DNA of 47,053 nucleotides from Eubacterium sp. (lineage in GTDB: Bacteria; Bacillota; Clostridia; Lachnospirales; Lachnospiraceae), in NCBI GenBank assembly GCA_017430325.1, contig JAFRNE010000022.1, positions 1-47,053 on the forward strand, read 5' to 3'. Under the pieces are notes generated by a model. It worked only from the letters and a program-made list of their open reading frames with translations, was not told the DNA's origin and made no database searches. The translations under genes and the position numbers were made by a program. Shown here in pieces: positions 17,099 through 27,410 of the stretch (positions within the stretch are counted from its first letter, which is position 1; every line of letters begins with the position of its first letter).

Positions 17099-18316
17099 GT
17101 GGCAGGAACATTTGTTGAATTTTTCTCAGAGGAAGCGCTCGAAAATGTAATGGTCGTTCTTAAATACAAGCCCGACCGCGTGGTCTATGTGGGCCACAAG
17201 TCAAACATGATCACAAAGAAGGTCAACAGCCTTCGTGAATTCGTCAAGCGCACCTCACCAGATACAGAGCTTAAGTTTATAGAGGTTTCAAGAGACAATC
17301 TCGATCAGATCATCGACGTTCTCACCGACCTTGTAGAGAGATACCGCGACGCCAAGTTCGAGCTGACCGGCGGCAGTGAGCTGATACTCATCGCTTTCGG
17401 CTTCGTCAGCGCGCGTATGCCTGTCGACACTCTTCGCATCGACCCATACACCGGAACTGAGATCGACCTCAGCGGTTCAACCCCTGTCCGCATCAAGAGC
17501 CACATCGAAATGTCCGTGGCCGACAACATGGTGCTCCACGGCGGTTCTCTGACCAATCTCACCGGAAGCTATTCTACCTGGCGCTTTACCGATGATTTCC
17601 GTGAGGATATCCGCGCCATCTGGCAGATCGCAAAGATGCTCCGCAACAAATGGAACAAACACGTTTCTACTATAGAAGAAGTTATCAAGGCTCATCCGGC
17701 AGACGAGCTGGGCTACTATGTCCTTCCGAAGGTGAATCTCGGCGAGGCAGTTGAGCTCTTCATTCGCCTTAAGGAGATAGGCGTTATCCGCGAGCTCCAC
17801 ATAGCAAAAAGGACCATTTCCTTCAAGTTCAAGAATGAAATGATCCGCCATGTCGTGACCAAGACCGGAAATATCCTTGAGCTTCACGTTTACGACGTTG
17901 CAACAAGAGGCAACAGCAAGTTCACCGATGCCATAATCGGTGCAATGATAGACTGGAACGGCAACCAGAGGAATCTTATCCCTACCGGCGAGAATTACTC
18001 AGTCAGCGTGGATACGATGAACGAGATCGACGTCATCCTTATGCGCGACACGATCCCGACCTTTATTTCCTGCAAGAGCGGTAAGGCCGGCAGCATAGCT
18101 CTCCACGAGCTCCAGACCGTCACCAGTCGTTTCGGTGGAAAATACGCCAACAAGGTTCTCGTCATGGCAACCCCGTGCGAAAATAACGCCAACGGCATCA
18201 GCTTCTTCAAGCAGCGTGCGAAGGATATGCATATCTGGGTCATCGACGATGTTTACTCAATGAGCGACGAAGCACTCTTGCAGAAACTCATAAAGATACA
18301 GGGAATCAACCTGTAA
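17099..18316 (+). CDS. Card1/Can2-like (DUF1887) CARF-nuclease protein
   Basis: A 405-residue protein starting at GTG 17099, with AAAGGG 8 nt upstream. Residues 1-130 look like a CARF-type Rossmann fold: strand RVVYVGHKS (27-35) and the ligand-loop motif LTGGSEL (89-95). A middle helical/winged segment spans about 160-250. The C-terminal half has a restriction-endonuclease pattern: Glu261 (GNILELHVY), Asp311 (NEIDVIL) and Lys326 (FISCKSGK). That order is as in Card1/Can2, which are activated by cyclic tetra-adenylate made by type III CRISPR systems. No CRISPR array or cas gene is in this window. It is monocistronic, with a strong terminator at 18402-18462. Nuclease activity is inferred. Confidence 0.8.
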   Translation: MAGTFVEFFSEEALENVMVVLKYKPDRVVYVGHKSNMITKKVNSLREFVKRTSPDTELKFIEVSRDNLDQIIDVLTDLVERYRDAKFELTGGSELILIAFGFVSARMPVDTLRIDPYTGTEIDLSGSTPVRIKSHIEMSVADNMVLHGGSLTNLTGSYSTWRFTDDFREDIRAIWQIAKMLRNKWNKHVSTIEEVIKAHPADELGYYVLPKVNLGEAVELFIRLKEIGVIRELHIAKRTISFKFKNEMIRHVVTKTGNILELHVYDVATRGNSKFTDAIIGAMIDWNGNQRNLIPTGENYSVSVDTMNEIDVILMRDTIPTFISCKSGKAGSIALHELQTVTSRFGGKYANKVLVMATPCENNANGISFFKQRAKDMHIWVIDDVYSMSDEALLQKLIKIQGINL

Positions 18317-18401
18317 CAAAACAGCCAGAAACAAATAAGCAGCACGCCATCAGACTGGTATCAAACCATCAGGCTGGCAATATATATCTATATATAATAG
18401 A

Positions 18402-18462
18402 AACCGGCCGGCACATATACACCCGAGGAAAGCTCCTTCGGAGGCATATGTGCCGGCCGGTT
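18402..18462. terminator. Bidirectional terminator between the Card1-like gene and dnaB
   Basis: Perfect 17-bp arms, AACCGGCCGGCACATAT (18402-18418) and its complement (18446-18462), are followed by T6 on the plus strand. The inner GAGGAAAGCTCCTTC adds a second hairpin. It serves both convergent genes. Confidence 0.9.
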
Positions 18463-18472
18463 TTTTCTATAT

Positions 18473-20026
18473 TTATCTCGCACAATTGACGAATCTTGTG
18501 TATTTGCCCTGCCAGATAAGCTCGATACTTCCCGTAGAACCGCTTCGCTGCTTAGCCACGATTATCTCGGCTATGCCCGGCTTCTCGGTTTCTTTATTAT
18601 AGAACTCATCCCTGTAAATAAACATTACAACGTCCGCATCCTGCTCGATGGCTCCGGATTCACGGAGGTCAGCAAGCACCGGCTTATGATCCGTTCTTGA
18701 GTCAACCGCTCTGTTCAGCTGTGAAAGTGCAATGACCGGAACGTTAAGCTCTCTCGCAAGACCCTTGAGGGATCTTGAAACATCCGATATGAACTGCTGT
18801 CTCGACTCCACCGCACGGTTAGGAGTCATCAACTGAAGGTAATCGACTATGATAAGCCCGATATCATGCTTCTGCTTGAACTTTCTGCATTTTGAACGCA
18901 TCTCTGCGATCGTTATCGACGAATTATCATCAACGTAGATCGGAGCTTCACCAACGGTTCCGACGCTTTCTGCGAACTTATTCCAGTCATCATCCGCCAG
19001 ATCACCGGTCTTCATCGCTTTTGCATCGATCATGGCATCCTGTGCAACAACTCGGTCACCCAGCTCCTTGCAGCCCATTTCGAGGGAGAAGAAGAGTACC
19101 GGAATATTCTGCTTAACCGCAACATTATGCGCAATATTAAGTACCAGGGCAGTCTTACCCATTGAAGGTCTCGCCGCAACAATTATCAGCTCACCGCCAT
19201 GAAGTCCTGTAAGCTTGTCATCAAGGTCGATAAAACCTGTTGAAAGACCGTTTATCTTGCCCTTATTTCTCGCCGCCTTATCAACACCGTCGATAACTTC
19301 AAGGACGATCTGGTCCATTCCCGTAAAATCAGTATAACCGTTTCTTGTCTGAGCAAGCTTAAATACATTCTGCTCAGCGCGGTCAAGTATATTTTCAACA
19401 AGGTCCTGCTGCATATAGCATTCCTTGGAGATATCATCAGTAAGCTTGATAAGCCTTCTGAGTATCGCCTTGTCCCTTACGATCTCGCCGTACTGCTTTG
19501 CATTTACCGCAGTAGGAACCGAATTGACAAGGTCGCCCAGGAAGATAACATTATTTATCTCTTCAGGCATATTTTTCTTCTTGAGACAGTCCATCAAAGT
19601 GACGATATCCACCATTCTCTTTGCTGAATACAGCTCGCATATAGCCTCGAATACCGCACCGAAGGAAGCGTTGTAGAAATCATCCGGAAGCAGCATATCC
19701 GCCAGATCCGCGATAACCTCTCTGTCCATGATCATCGAGCCCACAACCGCCTTCTCGGCATTTGTATCATGGGGCATGACTCTTCTTACTGTCTGTGAGA
19801 GGTCATTCTTCTTGCTGCCTGATGATGCACTGACATACGAACCTGCGCCGGAATCCTCAGAAGCACTGTATCCATAGCCTCCTCCGGCCGGTACAACTGC
19901 AGGTCCTGCCGCATCAAACGAGCCGTCCGCTGCCGCATCAGAAGAAACGCCGTCATTGTTAAATACGGCGTTTATATCCACATATTCATTTATCTCTTCC
20001 CCATCCTGCGGGTAGAATCCATCCAT
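18473..20026 (-). CDS. dnaB: Replicative DNA helicase DnaB
   Basis: DnaB unwinds DNA at the fork. I use ATG 20026 (517 residues), with GAGGGA upstream inside the end of rplI; the frame can be read back to a TTG at 20044 that has no site. DnaB_N begins near residue 85 (HDTNAEKAVVGSMIMD). The C-terminal RecA-like domain has Walker A RPSMGKTA, and LIIVDYLQLM and RESGAIEQDADVV motifs. Before DnaB_N there are about 75 extra residues rich in Ala, Gly, Ser and Asp, absent from typical 440-460 residue DnaB proteins and probably disordered. It is coupled to rplI (4 nt gap). Confidence 0.96.
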   Translation of the reverse strand: MDGFYPQDGEEINEYVDINAVFNNDGVSSDAAADGSFDAAGPAVVPAGGGYGYSASEDSGAGSYVSASSGSKKNDLSQTVRRVMPHDTNAEKAVVGSMIMDREVIADLADMLLPDDFYNASFGAVFEAICELYSAKRMVDIVTLMDCLKKKNMPEEINNVIFLGDLVNSVPTAVNAKQYGEIVRDKAILRRLIKLTDDISKECYMQQDLVENILDRAEQNVFKLAQTRNGYTDFTGMDQIVLEVIDGVDKAARNKGKINGLSTGFIDLDDKLTGLHGGELIIVAARPSMGKTALVLNIAHNVAVKQNIPVLFFSLEMGCKELGDRVVAQDAMIDAKAMKTGDLADDDWNKFAESVGTVGEAPIYVDDNSSITIAEMRSKCRKFKQKHDIGLIIVDYLQLMTPNRAVESRQQFISDVSRSLKGLARELNVPVIALSQLNRAVDSRTDHKPVLADLRESGAIEQDADVVMFIYRDEFYNKETEKPGIAEIIVAKQRSGSTGSIELIWQGKYTRFVNCAR

Positions 20027-20030
20027 AAAA

Positions 20031-20477
20031 TTACATTCCCTCAACCTTAACCTTAAGCTCGCCTGTTACTTCAGGGTGAAGCTTAACTGATACTGTATAG
20101 CTTCCGACAGCCTTGATCGCATCCTTAAGCACGATCTTCTTCTTATCGATCTTGATGTTGTGCTGCTTTGCAAGCTCATCAGAGATCTCCTTTGAAGAAA
20201 CCGAACCAAAGGTCTTGCCGCCTTCGCCTACCTTAACCTTTGTATTTACCGTAAGCTTTGAAAGGGTCTCAGCCATAGCCTTTGCTTCTGCAAGATTCTC
20301 AGCTGCAACCTTGGCATCATTCTGCTTCTGAAGCTTAAGATCGTTCATGTTCTTAGGTGTAGCTTCGATACCGAGCTTCTTAGGAAGCACGAAATTCCTT
20401 GCATAACCGTCATTTATCTCAACTATCTCTCCCTTTTTACCGAGAGCCTTAACATCCTGAATAAGAATAACCTTCAT
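20031..20477 (-). CDS. rplI: 50S ribosomal protein L9
   Basis: A 148-residue L9 of normal length: N-terminal rRNA-binding domain ([20 protein letters not shown], then GYARNFVLP), a connecting helix (about 45-75) and the C-terminal domain. It begins 2 nt after gdpP, with GAAGGAG in the end of that gene. The order gdpP-rplI-dnaB is common in Firmicutes. Confidence 0.97.
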   Translation of the reverse strand: MKVILIQDVKALGKKGEIVEINDGYARNFVLPKKLGIEATPKNMNDLKLQKQNDAKVAAENLAEAKAMAETLSKLTVNTKVKVGEGGKTFGSVSSKEISDELAKQHNIKIDKKKIVLKDAIKAVGSYTVSVKLHPEVTGELKVKVEGM

Positions 20478-20479
20478 TT

Positions 20480-22522
20480 TTAAATATCTCCTTCCGTATA
20501 CATCTCAGAAAGCACGCCCTTAAGCTCAGCGAAGAAGTCCTCTCTGGCCACATTCTTAAGCTGCACTCCTGCGATATTTGCGTGTCCGCCGCCGCCGAAA
20601 CGCTCCATAACGATCTGGACATTCACATCTCCGATGGATCTTGCCGATACATAGAGAATGCCGTTTGACTCAGTCACAACAAAGGAAGCCTTGATACCAT
20701 CCACATTCAGAAGCTCGTTGGCAACCTTTGCAACCGGGACTGTCGGCGCTTCGGTACTGTTTGGATCAGCCGTAATATACGAAAGCGCAAATACATTCAT
20801 AAATACTTCCGCATTGCTGATTCCCTGGGCTCTTTCCTTAAGCTCGTCGATACCGCTTCTGAACATCTTTCTTACACGAACGACATCTGCGCCGTTCTTT
20901 CTGAGGTAAGAAGCTGCCTCGAAGGTTCTCACACCTGTCTTGTTAAGGAAATTGTCCGTATCTATAAGTATTCCCGCATACATAGCGTCTGCCTCGACTG
21001 ATTTCATTCTTGGCTTAACACTGATATACTGGAACATTTCCGTGATCATCTCACAAGCTGATGACGCAAATGGCTCTATATAAGAAAGAGTTGCATTTGT
21101 GATGGCCTCATTCGACTGTCTGTGATGGTCAAATACAACCACAGTCTTGCAGAGTGTAATAAGCTCTTCGCACTCTGTGATACTTGGTCTGTTAACATCG
21201 CAGACAACGAGCATAGTATCGTCATCCACCATATTTATAGCCTGCTGGCTTGTTATTATCAGTTCATTGTAGGAACCGCCTGACTTGAAGCTGTTGACCA
21301 CCGGTCTGATAGCCGAAGTAACCTCATTCAGAACGATATAACCCTTCTTGCCGAGAGTGGTAACAAGTCTGTAAATACCCACTGCCGAACCAAATGCATC
21401 CGCATCCGGTCTCTGGTGAGCCATAATGATAACCTTGTCCTTGCTTGCAAGAAGCTCTTCGAAGGCCTGAGCCTTAACTCTCGCCTTAACTCTCGTAGTC
21501 TTCTCGGTTCCGGCACTCTTACCACCGTAGTAAGTAACCTTGTCGCCGTATTTCAGAGCAACCTGGTCACCGCCACGTCCCAGTGCAAGTCCGATGGCAA
21601 CCTTTGCATATTCATAGCAGTCCGCAAAGGAATCTGTACCGCTTCCGATACCCATACTAAGAGTAACCGGAATCTCGTTTCCTACATTTATATTCTTGAT
21701 CTCGTCGATCAGAGAGAACTTGTCGTCCTTCAGAGTCTGCATGTATTTCTGCCTGAATACGAAGAAATACTTGTCATTCTCAAGTCTCTTGGTTATCGCA
21801 TCGATATTTGACAGGTACATATTGATCTTCCTGTCAACAAGAGCGTTGAGGATCGAATGCTTAACCTCCTCGGTGCTGTCCATAACTTCATCATAGTTGT
21901 CGATGTAGAGAAGTCCTGCGATCAGCTTCTGGTCAGCATTTTCCTGCATATATCTCTTAAGATCGGTCACATCGAAGAGGTAGAAAGCGATAACGATGTC
22001 GTCGCTCTTCTTCTCCTCAGCATCCCTGTTAAATACCCTTGTCAGATCAACTCGCTTGATAAGCGCTTCATAGATCTTATCTCCGAACGGGATCTCCATG
22101 GAAATATTATCTACGCCCTGGAAAACATCATCTGTCAGCTCAGGGAAATAATATTCCAGTCTCTTCTTCACATGCTTCTCGCCGTTGCAGATATTGTTTC
22201 TGAACATTCTGTTGGCCCAGAGTATCCTGCCCGTTGTATCAAGGATCGCATAAGGAACCGCAAGATTCTTGAGCAGCTCCTTCTGTATCTTACCCTGTTC
22301 AAGAGCATAATCCACAAGCGTCGCATTGAGCATCGGGCGCAGCTTAAGATAGGCTATCGTCACGATCAGCGCATACAAAAGTATGATGCCTATCGCGATA
22401 TAGCTTTCCTTGCTTCCGAAGCCCATGGTGATAAATACGACCACCAGAAGAAGCAGCGCCAAAACCATCGGAACTATTAAAAGGTATTTAATTTCACGTT
22501 TTAATGACCGTTCTTTACTCAT
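20480..22522 (-). CDS. gdpP: Cyclic-di-AMP phosphodiesterase GdpP
   Basis: GdpP hydrolyses c-di-AMP to pApA. The start is ATG 22522 (680 residues) with AAGGAAG upstream; the longer frame to 22543 starts at GTG with no site. Two TM segments lie within residues 10-60, then a PAS-like sensor (about 75-150) and a degenerate GGDEF domain lacking the GG(D/E)EF motif (about 160-310). The DHH/DHHA1 hydrolase follows, with the metal motifs [19 protein letters not shown] and [10 protein letters not shown]. All catalytic motifs look intact. It is the upstream partner of rplI and dnaB. Confidence 0.95.
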   Translation of the reverse strand: MSKERSLKREIKYLLIVPMVLALLLLVVVFITMGFGSKESYIAIGIILLYALIVTIAYLKLRPMLNATLVDYALEQGKIQKELLKNLAVPYAILDTTGRILWANRMFRNNICNGEKHVKKRLEYYFPELTDDVFQGVDNISMEIPFGDKIYEALIKRVDLTRVFNRDAEEKKSDDIVIAFYLFDVTDLKRYMQENADQKLIAGLLYIDNYDEVMDSTEEVKHSILNALVDRKINMYLSNIDAITKRLENDKYFFVFRQKYMQTLKDDKFSLIDEIKNINVGNEIPVTLSMGIGSGTDSFADCYEYAKVAIGLALGRGGDQVALKYGDKVTYYGGKSAGTEKTTRVKARVKAQAFEELLASKDKVIIMAHQRPDADAFGSAVGIYRLVTTLGKKGYIVLNEVTSAIRPVVNSFKSGGSYNELIITSQQAINMVDDDTMLVVCDVNRPSITECEELITLCKTVVVFDHHRQSNEAITNATLSYIEPFASSACEMITEMFQYISVKPRMKSVEADAMYAGILIDTDNFLNKTGVRTFEAASYLRKNGADVVRVRKMFRSGIDELKERAQGISNAEVFMNVFALSYITADPNSTEAPTVPVAKVANELLNVDGIKASFVVTESNGILYVSARSIGDVNVQIVMERFGGGGHANIAGVQLKNVAREDFFAELKGVLSEMYTEGDI

Positions 22523-22565
22523 GTTGATTCTTCCTTTGATCACTACTCCGATTCGTGAGAGATAA

Positions 22566-25211
22566 TTATTTTAAAGATTCAATACGCTCCAATACCTGTG
22601 CGTAAGTCTCCTTATACTTCTGCAGCTTGGCTTTCTCTTCCTCAACCTTAGCGGCCGGTGCCTTAGAGATGAAGCGCTCGTTAGAGAGCATGCCCTCGCC
22701 TCTCTTGATCTCGCCTTCAAGACGAGCCTTTTCCTTGCCAAGTCTTTCAAGCTCCTTGTCGATATCGACAAGTTCTGCAAATGGTATATAGATAACTGCG
22801 TCATGGATGACTACCGATACAGCCGAATCCTCGATACCGGTCTTGTCAGCCTGAACAGCAACCTTGTCTGAATAAGCAAGCTTCTCGAAGATGCTCTCGC
22901 TCTCCTCGAAGATCTTTCTGATCTCTGCCTTCTCTGAAACTACGAAGGTATTTGCCTTTCTGCTTGGTGGAACGTTCATCTCTGTACGGATATTTCTTAC
23001 ACCACGTACTGCTTCCTTGATAACGTCGATGTCCATCTCCTCAGCAGCGAAGTTCCACTCATCCTTATATACAGGCCAGTCAGCGATCATAACTGACTCT
23101 TCACCTGTAAGTGTGCAGTAGATCTCTTCTGTTACGAATGGCATATATGGATGGAGCAGCTTCAGGCAGTTTGCAAGAACTGTCTTGAGAGTGTAAAGAG
23201 CCGCTGCTCTTGTCTCGCCCTTCTCATCCCAGAGACGAGGCTTAACCATCTCGATGTACCAGTCGCAGAATTCCTCCCAGAGGAAGTTATATATCTTGTC
23301 AGCGGCAATACCGAGCTCGTATTTCTCCATATTGTCGGTAACATCCTTAACAAGTGTGTTCATCTTGCTGATGATCCACTTATCAACTGTTGTAAGGTCG
23401 TCAATTGTAACCTTAGAGATGTCAGCAGCACCGTTCTCCTCGTTCATCATGATGAAACGTGAAGCGTTCCAGATCTTATTTGCGAAGTTACGGCTTGCCT
23501 CAACTCTCTCCCAGTAGAAACGCATATCGTTACCAGGCGCATTTCCGGTGATAAGTGTGAAACGGAGTGCGTCTGCACCGTATTTCTCGATAACCTCAAG
23601 CGGATCGATACCGTTGCCGAGAGACTTACTCATCTTACGTCCCTGGTCATCTCTTACAAGACCGTGGAAGAGAACTGTATGGAAAGGAAGCTCTCCGGTC
23701 TGCTCAAGAGAAGAAAATACCATTCTGATAACCCAGAAGAAGATGATGTCATAGCCTGTTACAAGCACGTCTGTAGGGAAGAAATACTTGTAATCCTCCG
23801 AATCAGTATCAGGCCAGCCAACTGTTGAGAATGGCCAGAGTGCTGATGAGAACCAGGTATCAAGTGTATCCTCGTCCTGCTTGAAATGTGCACCGCCGCA
23901 CTTAGGGCAGGTATGTGGTGCTTCAAAATCAACTACTGTCTCACCGCAGTCCTGGCAGTAATATGCAGGGATTCTGTGGCCCCACCAGAGCTGACGGCTG
24001 ATGCACCAGTCACGGATATTGTCGAGCCAGTTGTAATAAACCTTGTTCATTCTCTCAGGAACAAGACGGAGCTTGCCGGAAACAACAGCTTCCTTTGCAG
24101 GACGTGCCATCTCCTCCATCTTAACAAACCACTGTGGCTTGATAAGAGGCTCAACCGTAGTCTTGCAGCGATCATGTGTACCAACCTGATGAGTATGTGG
24201 CTCTATCTTAACGAGAAGGCCGAGTGCCTCAAGGTCTGCAACAACAGCCTTTCTTGCCTCGTAGCGCTCCATTCCGTCGTATTTTGTACCGATATTTGCG
24301 ATAGTCGCATCATCGTTCATGATGTTGATCTCAGGAAGGTTATGTCTCTTACCAACCTCGAAATCGTTAGGGTCGTGAGCAGGTGTGATCTTAACACAGC
24401 CTGTTCCGAATTCCTTATCAACATAGCTGTCTGCGATAACAGGGATCTCCTTGTTTACGAGTGGAAGGATAAGCATCTTGCCAACGATATCCTTGTATCT
24501 CTCGTCGTCAGGATTAACTGCAACAGCAGTATCTCCCAGCATAGTCTCAGGACGTGTTGTAGCTATCTCAACAAAGCGGCCTTCCTCGCCGACAACAGGA
24601 TATTTGATGTGCCAGAAATGGCCTTCCTGCTCCTCGTGGATAACCTCTGCATCGGAAATAGAGGTCTGGCATACCGGACACCAGTTAACTATTCTCGACC
24701 CCTTATATATCCAGCCCTTGTCATAGAGCTTCTTAAATACTGTATTTACGGCCTTGTTGTTGCCTTCATCCATTGTGAAGCGCTCTCTGTCCCAGTCAGC
24801 TGAAGAACCCATTGACTTAAGCTGATTGATGATACGTCCACCGTATTCCTTACGCCAGGCCCAGGCTCTCTCAAGGAACTTCTCTCTGCCGAGTTCAGCC
24901 TTGTCGATACCCTGAGCCTTAAGTGTCTCAGTGATCTTAACCTCTGTAGCGATAGCTGCATGGTCTGTTCCAGGCTGCCAGAGAGCATTGTAGCCCTGCA
25001 TCCTCTTCATACGGATGAGGATATCCTGCATAGTATTGTCAAGGGCGTGTCCCATGTGAAGCTGGCCTGTGATATTTGGAGGCGGCATCACGATAGTGAA
25101 AGGTTTCTTTGATCTGTCCACTTCTGCGTGGAAATACCCTTTCTGTACCCATTTGTCGTAAAGTCTCTTTTCAATCTCGGAAGGATTGTAGGTTTTGCCT
25201 AATTCACTCAT
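22566..25211 (-). CDS. valS: Valyl-tRNA synthetase
   Basis: An 881-residue class I synthetase charging tRNA-Val. The HIGH-type motif is HMGH within PPPNITGQLHMGHALDN, and KMSKS is intact (GRKMSKSLGNG). The editing (CP1) domain, anticodon-binding domain and C-terminal coiled-coil tRNA arm (about 820-881) are all present. A TAGGAG site precedes the ATG. Only 19 nt separate it from the TPR-like gene, so there is no room for a T-box leader; it depends on the upstream operon promoter or one inside the preceding gene. Confidence 0.97.
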   Translation of the reverse strand: MSELGKTYNPSEIEKRLYDKWVQKGYFHAEVDRSKKPFTIVMPPPNITGQLHMGHALDNTMQDILIRMKRMQGYNALWQPGTDHAAIATEVKITETLKAQGIDKAELGREKFLERAWAWRKEYGGRIINQLKSMGSSADWDRERFTMDEGNNKAVNTVFKKLYDKGWIYKGSRIVNWCPVCQTSISDAEVIHEEQEGHFWHIKYPVVGEEGRFVEIATTRPETMLGDTAVAVNPDDERYKDIVGKMLILPLVNKEIPVIADSYVDKEFGTGCVKITPAHDPNDFEVGKRHNLPEINIMNDDATIANIGTKYDGMERYEARKAVVADLEALGLLVKIEPHTHQVGTHDRCKTTVEPLIKPQWFVKMEEMARPAKEAVVSGKLRLVPERMNKVYYNWLDNIRDWCISRQLWWGHRIPAYYCQDCGETVVDFEAPHTCPKCGGAHFKQDEDTLDTWFSSALWPFSTVGWPDTDSEDYKYFFPTDVLVTGYDIIFFWVIRMVFSSLEQTGELPFHTVLFHGLVRDDQGRKMSKSLGNGIDPLEVIEKYGADALRFTLITGNAPGNDMRFYWERVEASRNFANKIWNASRFIMMNEENGAADISKVTIDDLTTVDKWIISKMNTLVKDVTDNMEKYELGIAADKIYNFLWEEFCDWYIEMVKPRLWDEKGETRAAALYTLKTVLANCLKLLHPYMPFVTEEIYCTLTGEESVMIADWPVYKDEWNFAAEEMDIDVIKEAVRGVRNIRTEMNVPPSRKANTFVVSEKAEIRKIFEESESIFEKLAYSDKVAVQADKTGIEDSAVSVVIHDAVIYIPFAELVDIDKELERLGKEKARLEGEIKRGEGMLSNERFISKAPAAKVEEEKAKLQKYKETYAQVLERIESLK

Positions 25212-25230
25212 TTTTTATCTCCTAATCTAT

Positions 25231-26070
25231 TTATATACTCTCCTCGCGGAAGTTATCCTTCAGCTCGGTAAGTATGATGTCCATACGTTTGTCGTAGTCA
25301 TTCATGTCCTTGTTTAACTTGTTGTAGACGGCTCGCTGCAGCATCGCGAAGATCGTCATCTCCCTGACGTCATCCTTACTGTCACCGATCTCAAGCATGA
25401 TCTCTTCGAAGTAAGCCTCTTCGTCTTCTATATCACTGCGATGTATTTCCTGGCGGAGGGTCTCGGTATCCTCAGTCATTGCGACTATAAAGAAATACCC
25501 CTTACGCGACTCCGGATTACCATTCAGCTCATAAGCCTTCTGGAAATACTCCTTTGCGATCTCCATATCGAAATTGCTGGCAGCTGCGACGGCTCTGTTA
25601 TGATAGACGTTTCCGAGGAACGGACCGTTATCTATCTCGTCCGCCATAGCGATCATATCATCATAAATGTTCGCCGCCTTGATGTACCTTCTGTAGCCCA
25701 GATAGCCATCAGCCTTAAGCTTCATCCTCTGCACAGGCGAAAGCTTCTTGTATTTCTGCCATGCCTCTGCGTAGACCTTGACCTCTTCCTGAGTATAATA
25801 ATTGCCTGAGGAAAGGATTTCAAGCAGAAGATCCTGAGCGTAGGCGGTCTTGTTTGCAAGACCTGTCAGTCTGTCAGCGAGCACCGGCATGTCGAGCTCA
25901 GTCCTGATCCAGTCAAAAAGCTTCTCCGAAAGGGAAGAACGGCTGATGAGGACCGTATTGTTGTAAATGTAAAAACACAGCTCCTCATAGGTATAGATCT
26001 CCACCTTCGTATTCAGGAAAGTGAAAGGAACACTCGCTTTTTTAGTTGTACAAACTATTATCTTAGACAT
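25231..26070 (-). CDS. TPR-like protein of the DUF5717/DUF5716 cluster
   Basis: A 279-residue, mostly helical soluble protein. A TPR-like pair is visible near residues 160-200 (HNRAVAAASNFDMEIAKEYF, then KAYELNG). The first 60 residues form an alpha/beta start (KIIVCTTKKASVPFTFLNTK). I know no named family for it. It begins 15 nt after the Hsp70-like gene with AGGA upstream, and the three genes look like one functional set followed by valS. An adaptor or scaffold role is a guess based on the TPR-like helices and the neighbours. Confidence 0.7.
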   Translation of the reverse strand: MSKIIVCTTKKASVPFTFLNTKVEIYTYEELCFYIYNNTVLISRSSLSEKLFDWIRTELDMPVLADRLTGLANKTAYAQDLLLEILSSGNYYTQEEVKVYAEAWQKYKKLSPVQRMKLKADGYLGYRRYIKAANIYDDMIAMADEIDNGPFLGNVYHNRAVAAASNFDMEIAKEYFQKAYELNGNPESRKGYFFIVAMTEDTETLRQEIHRSDIEDEEAYFEEIMLEIGDSKDDVREMTIFAMLQRAVYNKLNKDMNDYDKRMDIILTELKDNFREESI

Positions 26071-26085
26071 ATGTTAATCCTGTTC

Positions 26086-27348
26086 TTACAGATCCTTGAT
26101 ACTGAATTCCTTCCTGTATATCTTGTTGGTAGTCGGGAACAGTTTTCCGAATCCCATGTCCTTTATTATAACTGCACCATCGGTCGGATTGTCGTATTCC
26201 ACCGAGATGTGAAGCTTGGTCGTCTTGTTCGGGCGCTTCGGTATGCCGTGGATCTTCACGGTCTCACGCGCCTCCTCGCCGGTATGTCTGCCCCTGTAGA
26301 CAAGTGTCACCCTGTCCGTGTCATCAAGTATTACCTCGATATGACCGTGGGTATTGTACCACTGCTTTCCGCCCTCTGCTATCGGAACGAAGGTCTCCTT
26401 CTCGTCACCGAGAGATATTCCGACATCGAAAAGCACATTTTCCTTGGTCTCTATGAAGAATCTCTCATAGAAATCCTTGTACTCACCTCCGACAGCCCTG
26501 TAGCAGGCGCCCTTGGTGTAAATATTCTGTCCCACAAATACACGTCTGCCCTGGCAGAGCACATTCGTGGACTTCTTCATCCATTTATTCGAGAAGCCTA
26601 TTCCTGTAAGAAATACAGATGAGATATAAGCTTCCTTAACCTCGTAATCCGCTATCCTTGCGAAATCGTTGTCCATCGAGAAGGTATCGGTACCGTATTT
26701 TGCCAGACTCATCTGGCTCGAATAATCCTCATGGATCACGGTGATTATCTCCGGTTTCCTGCTCCTCGTGATATCTATCCTGTAATAGTTCAGGCCGTCG
26801 GCATTATAATCAAAGAGCGCAACGCTGTTGACCCAGAGGTCCTGCTCCTGATTGAAGATATAGTAGAGTCCGCTGTCCATATGGCTCGTGATCTCTATCG
26901 CTTCCTCCGGAACCTCCATGATGGTATAGAGCTCCGACAGTATCTTGTGGATATCCCTGTTGTATTCGGGAATACTGATGACCAGCTTCCTGACCGTAGC
27001 CTGCTCATATCTGTAAAGGAAGGAATCGACATGAAGCTTTATCATCATAAGGAAAAGCTCTTTGTAGGTATACTGCTTTCCTGCGATCTCTATCGGTTCA
27101 GTATTGAAGAGGTTCTCGAAGAGTCCGTCGACTATGATACCGTCCTCACTGAATCTGGCCTCGGAAGCCTCACCGCCCACATACCAGTGCTCCGTATCCC
27201 TGCTGTAGAAAAGGATATTCGGCATCATGTAGGTTTCCTTGTTATTAAGTTGGCTGATGGACTCCGGTTCACGCTTGATGTCGTTGTAATAACTCATCTG
27301 CGTAAAGTCTGTGCAGAGATCCATTCCGATGTAAAACGCTTCCGCCAT
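26086..27348 (-). CDS. DUF5716-type protein with Hsp70/actin-like ATPase signatures
   Basis: A 420-residue protein. Residues 4-22 (FYIGMDLCTDFTQMSYYN) resemble the phosphate-1 loop of the actin/Hsp70 superfamily, 176-191 (VALFDYNADGLNYYRI) the phosphate-2 loop, and 244-283 (SVFLTGIGFSNKW, then a Cys-rich strand with GQNIYTKGAC) the adenosine motif. The last 110 residues look like a beta-rich domain. It lacks the canonical substrate-binding domain and lid of DnaK. It starts with AGGAG upstream, after the folded 27411-27566 element, and stands between a 1322-residue helical-repeat protein and a TPR-like protein. It may be an ATP-driven switch or chaperone. I believe the family name is DUF5716; this needs a profile search. 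Confidence 0.72.
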   Translation of the reverse strand: MAEAFYIGMDLCTDFTQMSYYNDIKREPESISQLNNKETYMMPNILFYSRDTEHWYVGGEASEARFSEDGIIVDGLFENLFNTEPIEIAGKQYTYKELFLMMIKLHVDSFLYRYEQATVRKLVISIPEYNRDIHKILSELYTIMEVPEEAIEITSHMDSGLYYIFNQEQDLWVNSVALFDYNADGLNYYRIDITRSRKPEIITVIHEDYSSQMSLAKYGTDTFSMDNDFARIADYEVKEAYISSVFLTGIGFSNKWMKKSTNVLCQGRRVFVGQNIYTKGACYRAVGGEYKDFYERFFIETKENVLFDVGISLGDEKETFVPIAEGGKQWYNTHGHIEVILDDTDRVTLVYRGRHTGEEARETVKIHGIPKRPNKTTKLHISVEYDNPTDGAVIIKDMGFGKLFPTTNKIYRKEFSIKDL

Positions 27349-27410
27349 TACTGTTTCTCCTAATTCTATTGTCGAATGATGCAGTCATCAAACCCGCCAT
27401 CTCGCCATCA

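Noticed and set aside
20480..22522. GGDEF domain of GdpP as a diguanylate cyclase
   Set aside because: The signature motif is degenerate, as is normal for GdpP. The working part is the DHH/DHHA1 phosphodiesterase.
23886..24803. 305-residue plus-strand frame opposite valS
   Set aside because: It mirrors valS codons and has no ribosome binding site or recognisable domain. valS is intact throughout. The same reasoning removes the long plus-strand frames opposite gdpP, DUF5716, DUF5717, the RyR gene and the kinase.
25212..25230. T-box leader before valS
   Set aside because: Only 19 nt separate valS from the preceding gene, and no T-box elements are seen.
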